Of a stretch of 12,023 bases of DNA, positions 7,501 to 9,761 are shown one piece after another. Source of the DNA: Bacillota bacterium (GTDB lineage Bacteria > Bacillota > Clostridia > Acetivibrionales > JAFADI01). Location: positions 1-12,023 of the forward strand of contig JAFADI010000234.1 of assembly GCA_023424965.1 (NCBI GenBank). The letters are read 5' to 3'. The position numbers and the translations under genes are program-made. The notes below the pieces were generated by a model that saw nothing but the letters and a program-made list of their open reading frames with translations, was not told the DNA's origin and did not search any database. Each line of letters begins with the position of its first letter. Position 1 is the first letter of the stretch.

Positions 7501-9761
7501 GTATTGCCGTCTACCGGGGACCGGAACGCTGGATTCAGGATTTTGAGAATATCCGGCTTGACCGCCGGGACAGTCCGCCCATCAAACTGAGAAAGGGCGG
7601 CGTTTACCTGATTACCGGGGGCCTGGGCGGCCTGGGCCTTGTGACGGCAGACTACCTGGCACGGGAAGCAGAAGCCCGGTTGGTCCTCCTGGGACGTTCG
7701 AACTTCCCGGGGATGGAGGAATGGGATGAGTGGATTGCATCCCATGGCAGGAGGGATGCGGTATCGGAAAAAATTCTGAAGCTGCGCCAGTGCCAGACGG
7801 CAGGAGCGGAAATCCTCCTTTGCAGGGCGGATGTTTCCGACCTCCGTCAATTGCAAGAGGTGCGGGAAAGGATTGAAAATACCTTCGGTTCCGTCAATGG
7901 GATCATCCATGCCGCGGGAAGCCCCGGAGGAGGAATGGTCCAGCGCAGGAAAAGGGAACAGGCGGAGCAGGTGCTTGCTCCCAAAGTGAGGGGTACCCTT
8001 GCGCTTTATGAAGCCTTCAAGGACTGTGGTCTGGATTTCTGCATTTTCTGTTCCTCCCTGAATGCAATTACAGGGGGATTTGGACAGATCGATTACAGTG
8101 CCGCCAATGCCTACCTGGATGCTTTTGCACAGAAGCACGATTCCGGCCGTGGAACCCGGTATGTTTCCATCGACTGGGACCGGTGGCCGGGAACCGGCAT
8201 GGCCGTGGGACTGGGGCAGAAGCCGGCGGGAGAGGATGAAGAAGTACACCCCCTGCCGGGCGGAGTGATAAGCCAAAGCGCTGAAAGAACCATTTACGGC
8301 ATGGAATTGTGTCCCGAAAAAGATTGGGTATTGTCGGAGCACCTGGTGATGGGCGTTCCCACCCTTGCCGGGACCACCTATCTGGAAATGGCAAGAGCGG
8401 CTTTTGAAGATATTACGGGAAATAACCGGGCGGAAATCTCCTGGGTTGTTTTCCTCCATCCCCTGGCGGTGGATTTCAATGAAAAGCGGACGGTATATAC
8501 CGTCATGGACAAAAAGGACGGAGCCTTTGAGTTCCGTATAGCAAGCAGAAGGACGGGAGAACCGGAAGAGAGGGCTCACTGGCTTGAGCATGTGAGAGGC
8601 AGGGTGGCGGCCGGGCATGAAGGTGAGGAAAGGGTTTTCAGTATTGCCGAGCTGCGGCAAAAATGCAGCGGAAGGATGATCTTCGAAGCAGGAGGCAAGC
8701 AAAGGCCGGCGGAAGAATTCATCCGCTTCGGGGCCAGGTGGAAATCCCTTAAGAACTTCTCCCTCGGTGAACAGGCAGGTCTGGCGGAGGTGGAGCTTGC
8801 AAAAGAGTATGTCCGCGACCTGGAGGACCACAAGCTGCATCCCGCGCTGCTGGATGTGGCCACCGGCGCCGTAAGGCTGGCCGGAGAGGGAAATTATCTG
8901 CCCTTCTCCTATGAAAGGCTGAATATCAGAGAGGCGCTGCCTCACAGGATTTACAGCCATATCCGGTTTAAAAACGGATGCCGCCCGTTCCAGGAAGTCA
9001 TTACCTGCGACATCGACATCCTGGGAGACAGGGGGAATGCTTTGGCGGAAATCCGGAATTTTTCAATGAGGCTGACGGGAGAGTCGGCGGCTGCAAGCAT
9101 CAGGGGAAGGAGGACCGGGGAAGAAAAGCAAACGGAATACGCCTCCGTCGGCAAGCTTTTTGAAGGCCTGTCCGAAAACCGGCCGGGAGTTCTGAAGGAA
9201 GGCATCACGCAGGCGGAGGGACAGGAGGCCCTGCACCGGATATTCAGCGGATGCTGGAGGCCCCAGGTGGTGGTTTCTACAAAGGATATTTACACTGCCG
9301 TGGAGCAGGCCGGTTATATAGATGGGCCCAATATCAGGGAAACGCTGGAGGAAGCGGCGGTTTCCAGGGAGAGGCATCCAAGGCCCGAACTGGAAAATGA
9401 GTTTGTTCCGGCGAAAAACGAGACGGAGAAGAAATTGACCGAATTGTGGCAGCAGCTTCTGGGAATTGACAGCATCGGCATCCATGATGAGTTTTTTGCC
9501 CTTGGAGGGGATTCGCTGCTCTTAATCCAGCTCCACTCAAAAATCAAAGAGAATTTTGAAACGGAGATAGCGGTCGTTGACTTATACAAATATAATACGG
9601 TGGCGCTGCTGGCAAAATACCTTTCAAGCAGCGGGACCGCGGAGGAAGCACCTGTGTTTGAAGAAGTGAACAGCAGGGTCAACAAACAACTGGAAGTGAT
9701 GAAACAGAGAAGGCAGCAGATGCAGTTGAGAAAAGGAGGAATCAATGGTGGACAATCTTGA
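3..9761 (+). CDS. Hybrid NRPS/PKS megasynthase, AL-ACP-C-A(Gly)-PCP-KS-KR-DH-ACP (5' partial)
   Basis: One open frame of 3,252 residues runs from the left edge to TGA at 9759-9761. The reading frame upstream of the first possible start (GTG at 36) already encodes ligase sequence (FQKAGFKPGDEV), so the true start lies outside the window. Domains in order: acyl-AMP ligase (1-~520), ACP (~530-600), condensation (~620-1055), adenylation (~1082-1570), PCP (~1587-1655), ketosynthase (~1678-2107), KS-AT and post-AT linkers without an AT (~2116-2260), ketoreductase (~2278-2733), dehydratase-like (~2750-3026), ACP (~3137-3208) and a charged helical tail. All three carrier proteins keep the phosphopantetheine serine. 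The inferred job is to load an acid, condense it with glycine, extend once with a malonyl-type unit and reduce it. The order closely resembles PksJ of the bacillaene pathway (established knowledge), but the sequence does not justify transferring that name. No thioesterase, methyltransferase or enoylreductase is present, so the chain must go to a downstream protein, consistent with gene 2. Confidence 0.95.
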   Translation, partial: FQKAGFKPGDEVIFQIDDNQSFVYSFWACILGGMIPVPVTTGTNDEHKLKLFKIWKVLNNPRVLATKEFLGKLEDFAQKRGLLEEIKAIRERARYTDNPTGAGDDGIVHEANPRDIAFIQFSSGSTGDPKGVIITHSNVLINLNSVIRWAHIDSRDSGLNWMPLTHDMGLIGTHIKDVIACINQYNIQTTLFIRHPSLWLQKASEHGVTLLYSPNFGYKHFLKFYNPGETKNWDLSKVRLIYNGAEPISIDLCDEFLEKLSAYGLKREAMHPVYGLAEGTIAVTFPRPGEEFRFHVLNRSSLKIGEPVEYTDREDKNSVAFMDVGYPIHDCRVRICDGENRELAENKTGYVQISGGNVTSGYYNNRSATESAITADGWLNTGDLGFMREGRLVITGRAKDVIFVAGQNYYSHDIERVAEGVEGIELGKIAAAGVFNDQLKCDELLLFVLSKQRPESFVPTANHLKRLISRELGIEVSEVIPVKNIPKTTSGKVQRYKLRESYLKGEFDLIKQELHALMKEEAGKRSVELPRSATEKELAGMWAEVLNVAPIGIHDDFFEFGGDSLKITQLVSRIRDRFGVCLEQAALFENPDIESLAKVIENSARSGDKKIEVLAGGSEPMPLSFSQQRLWFLDRLNGESPQYNLSTALAFKGRLSLEALDRSLNAVIKRHRILQMSFREENGKPVQVLNPKSGIHIGFEDLRGIQENKREKEASNLMREEACRPFDLEKAPLLRAKLLCTGENEHILVLSAHHLVFDGWSFGILLKELSAGYEVFLKGEEPRLPAPDIQYTDYAGWQRQRVQEGFINHQLAYWKDRLSGGLPVLELPLDKQRPAVQTYSGAKFTSSLPAELIQELKAYAGKEKATLFMVLLAAFNVLLYRYTGQSDIMVGSPVANRNRREIEELIGFFTNNLVLRTRFDPEIQFKELVQEVREVTLKAFANQDVPFEKLVEELHIQRDMSRNPLFQVLFSLQNTPLPHLEFSELNVSTLEIDGGHARFDISVDIREAGGGLAVDFEYNTDLFNKDTIVRMAGHFRQLLHAIARNPGSRLDAFEMLTPEEKKRLLYDWNNTRQEYGRFSGWIDLFEEQARKTPGNMAVICGGQSLTYRQLNERSNRLANYLLSQQVGPESTVGVYMERSVNMLVGLLGIHKAGAAYLPMDPIFPKDRLAYMLEDSEARTLLSEEELAKTLTGHKARVICLDTESEVISACSGGNPERKGCGNGLAYVIYTSGSTGKPKGVQIEQHALVNFLLSMEEKTGIWEKDALLAVTTLSFDIAGLELYLPLICGARVVIAEREDVMDGGRLAELLSLHGISILQATPATWRLLIEAGWKGVVVKALCGGEALPAELGRQLLDRCPVLFNVYGPTETTIWSTLARVEALSGRISIGKPIANTRVYVLDKAMNPVPIGVPGELFIGGVGLARGYLNLPGLTGEKFVPDPFSGKTGERLYRTGDLVKFAADGNLEFIGRMDNQVKIRGFRIELGEIEILLNRRPGIKESVVVPREIIPGEKSLVAYIVPAPGPEEDLRPESLRKSLRENLPDYMVPAAFVLLDSFPVTPNGKLDRKALPMPENLRPGLEIGDAHPSNPAEKAVMSVWQEVLKLERIGIHENFFDLGGHSLLLAQVRSKLAKHLDREVSILDLFKYPTIHTLSKFLGGEAELEAEAAKDRKRKVGNKSGAIAIIGLSGRFPGARNTDEFWENLCTGVESISRFTEEQVLEEGVSPEALKKPGYVKAWGALEDIERFDAPFFGYNPREAEVLDPQQRIFLEEAWKALENAGYDSERFNGSIGVYASVGMNTYARKLRDGDGDTGLAGDYQIMISNDKDFLATRIAYKLNLEGPGITVQTACSSSLVAVHLACQSLMNGECDMALAGGVSIRLPQKSGYLYQEGMILSPDGHCRAFDEAAKGTVGGNGAGVVILKPLEAAVADGDDIRAVIRGSAVNNDGALKIGYTAPRIDGQAGVIEEAQRKAEIAPETISYIEAHGTGTPLGDPIEIEALTRAFRKKTDKNGFCAIGSAKTNVGHLDAAAGVTGLIKAVLCLRNKKLPPSLHFKRPNPKIDFKNSPFYVNGELCEWRREAAPLRAGVSSFGIGGTNAHVVLEEAPDSVPRQEAALPVLLVFSAKSSRALEKLTWDFKEFLKKNRDLNLADAAYTLQLGRREHEYRRFLVCSSVEEAIAGLENRKEEAGKVSGGTESNPLPQAPASLEHPEDYALEEIGRRWLEGAKIDWSRLYEGQKRKRTALPAYPFEGQKYWVEKKNTVKIAGTPLKDERKKPVPEWFYTPVWKQSVENLEPDGGSYTAGKGTPEASEVLLVLTDGKGFAGKILHRLKARSTGTVVAFTGKGYRKLDDKNYVIDSGEQRDFEKLLSTMAAEGRTPSRIVNLLGITGPEDVLTAEDSLRCGEELFFSLLYLAQALGSRPQASPVEIKAITSNAQKLFGEKAFYPEKALHLGACRVIPREYPHVRCASIDIPLPEPESAEEEDILERLSAEVFTSSKAGIAVYRGPERWIQDFENIRLDRRDSPPIKLRKGGVYLITGGLGGLGLVTADYLAREAEARLVLLGRSNFPGMEEWDEWIASHGRRDAVSEKILKLRQCQTAGAEILLCRADVSDLRQLQEVRERIENTFGSVNGIIHAAGSPGGGMVQRRKREQAEQVLAPKVRGTLALYEAFKDCGLDFCIFCSSLNAITGGFGQIDYSAANAYLDAFAQKHDSGRGTRYVSIDWDRWPGTGMAVGLGQKPAGEDEEVHPLPGGVISQSAERTIYGMELCPEKDWVLSEHLVMGVPTLAGTTYLEMARAAFEDITGNNRAEISWVVFLHPLAVDFNEKRTVYTVMDKKDGAFEFRIASRRTGEPEERAHWLEHVRGRVAAGHEGEERVFSIAELRQKCSGRMIFEAGGKQRPAEEFIRFGARWKSLKNFSLGEQAGLAEVELAKEYVRDLEDHKLHPALLDVATGAVRLAGEGNYLPFSYERLNIREALPHRIYSHIRFKNGCRPFQEVITCDIDILGDRGNALAEIRNFSMRLTGESAAASIRGRRTGEEKQTEYASVGKLFEGLSENRPGVLKEGITQAEGQEALHRIFSGCWRPQVVVSTKDIYTAVEQAGYIDGPNIRETLEEAAVSRERHPRPELENEFVPAKNETEKKLTELWQQLLGIDSIGIHDEFFALGGDSLLLIQLHSKIKENFETEIAVVDLYKYNTVALLAKYLSSSGTAEEAPVFEEVNSRVNKQLEVMKQRRQQMQLRKGGINGGQS
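1590..1800 (+). other. Domain: acyl carrier protein 1
   Basis: This is a four-helix carrier domain with the signature DDFFEFGGDSLK. The phosphopantetheine attachment serine is S564 (codon at 1692). It sits directly after the ligase and before the condensation domain, so it should carry the starter acyl group. The GGDS form, rather than GGHS, is common for carriers fed by acyl ligases. Confidence 0.93.
1860..3165 (+). other. Domain: NRPS condensation domain
   Basis: This domain forms the amide bond between the ACP1-bound acyl group and the amino acid on the PCP. The visible motifs are LSFSQQRLWFLDRL at the start, the catalytic HHLVFDG at residues 753-759 (H754 is the general base), the YTGQSDIMVGSPVANR region and IGFFTNNLVLR. 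All are intact, so it should be active. The usual RHExLRTxF motif reads RHRILQMSF, a mild departure at the Arg-Thr pair. Because the donor comes from an acyl ligase-loaded ACP, it works as a lipo-initiating (chain-starting) C domain by position. No epimerase precedes it. Confidence 0.92.
3246..4710 (+). other. Domain: adenylation domain, predicted glycine-specific
   Basis: This domain activates one amino acid and loads the adjacent PCP. The core motifs are LTYRQLNERSNRLA, TSGSTGKPKG at residues 1230-1239, NVYGPTETT, GELFIGG, YRTGDL, and the final lysine K1563 in PNGKLDRK. Aligning by eye to GrsA, the ten pocket residues are D1275, I1276, L1279, Q1318, L1340, G1342, V1364, I1372, W1373 and K1563. 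The published glycine code is DILQLGLIWK, so nine of ten match and the tenth is Leu to Val. Glycine is therefore the confident prediction. Confidence 0.9.
4761..4965 (+). other. Domain: peptidyl carrier protein
   Basis: The carrier signature ENFFDLGGHSLLLAQ has its phosphopantetheine serine at S1620 (codon at 4860). It follows the adenylation domain and should hold glycine, then the N-acyl-glycyl product. A short charged linker (about residues 1658-1677, rich in Glu, Lys and Arg) joins it to the ketosynthase, marking the NRPS-to-PKS switch. Confidence 0.93.
5034..6321 (+). other. Domain: ketosynthase 1 (KS1), intact
   Basis: KS1 carries out decarboxylative Claisen condensation onto the N-acyl-glycyl thioester. 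It begins at AIAIIGLSGRFPG. The triad is complete: Cys1850 in QTACSSSL, His1986 in EAHGTGTPLGDP, and His2026 in KTNVGHLDAAAG. It ends at GIGGTNAHVVLEEAP. Its length (about 430 residues) is normal. Since its donor is a PCP-bound aminoacyl chain, it is an NRPS/PKS-interface KS. Confidence 0.95.
6348..6780 (+). other. KS-AT linker joined directly to post-AT linker; AT absent
   Basis: After KS1 comes the usual KS-AT linker (FSAKSSRALEKL, then AAYTLQLGRREHEYRRF). At about nt 6540-6650 it passes through only some 36 low-complexity residues, rich in Gly, Pro, Ser and Glu, into the sequence that normally follows an AT: IGRRWLEGAKIDW and LPAYPFEGQKYW. No FPGQG, GHSxG or HAFHS motif exists in between. 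The module therefore has no acyltransferase of its own and must receive its extender unit in trans. The fused linkers match what trans-AT systems call the AT-docking region. Confidence 0.85.
6834..8199 (+). other. Domain: ketoreductase (structural and catalytic halves)
   Basis: This domain reduces the beta-keto group with NADPH. A structural pseudo-Rossmann half (from WFYTPVWKQ, nt ~6840, to ~7560) precedes the catalytic half. The catalytic half carries the cofactor loop TGGLGGLG at about residues 2538-2545 and the catalytic residues K2661 (APKVRGT), S2685, Y2698 and N2702 (YSAAN). All four are present, so activity is likely. The B-type LDD marker is replaced by a Gly-rich GSPGGGM loop. The Trp that marks A-type KRs is also not evident, so the alcohol configuration cannot be called. 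The style (SSLNAITGGFGQ) resembles KRs of hybrid cyanobacterial and mycobacterial synthases. Confidence 0.88.
8250..9080 (+). other. Domain: dehydratase-like double-hotdog domain C-terminal to the KR
   Basis: The PKS dehydratase fold is recognisable by SEHLVMGVPTLAGTTYLEMA at the start. Further on, LHPALLDVATG and the YLPFSYERLNI stretch mark the second hotdog. The expected catalytic His is H2780 and the Asp is D2951. Two departures are visible: the Pro that closes HxxxGxxxxP is Ala2789, and the residue four after the Asp, normally Gln or His, is Gly. It sits after the KR rather than before it. Possible roles are dehydration, double-bond shift, ring closure, or none. The domain call is firmer than the activity call. 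Confidence 0.8.
9081..9410 (+). other. Linker between DH-like domain and ACP2
   Basis: About 110 residues separate the two domains. The first part is charged and probably flexible. The middle, with the pattern EGITQAEGQEALHRIF followed by PQVVVSTKDIY, looks like the conserved pre-ACP segment found in other synthases that carry a KR plus C-terminal DH. I see no catalytic motif. Its role is probably structural. Confidence 0.55.
9411..9624 (+). other. Domain: acyl carrier protein 2
   Basis: The carrier motif DEFFALGGDSLLLIQ has its phosphopantetheine serine at S3171 (codon at 9513). It should hold the extended and reduced chain and hand it to KS2 on the next polypeptide. It is closely similar to ACP1 and the PCP in the IGIHDxFF lead-in. 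Confidence 0.93.
9650..9758 (+). other. C-terminal charged helical tail, possible docking element
   Basis: The last ~35 residues of gene 1 contain a Lys-, Arg- and Gln-rich stretch (VNKQLEVMKQRRQQMQLRK) with the spacing of an amphipathic helix. This is where PKS docking helices sit. Gene 2 has only about 12 residues before its KS core, so there is no obvious matching N-terminal coiled coil, and contact may be made with the KS itself. This is inference from position and composition. Confidence 0.45.
9732..9740 (+). promoter_or_regulatory. Ribosome-binding site of gene 2
   Basis: AAAGGAGGA is a near-perfect Shine-Dalgarno sequence lying inside the last codons of gene 1. It ends 4 nt before ATG at 9745 and 7 nt before an in-frame GTG at 9748. 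Either could be the real start; the GTG has the more usual spacing. Confidence 0.85.

Noticed and set aside
7491..8960. Long antisense open frame of 489 residues
   Set aside because: It lies wholly opposite the KR and DH domains. It is a shadow of codon bias on the coding strand and its translation shows no recognisable domain.
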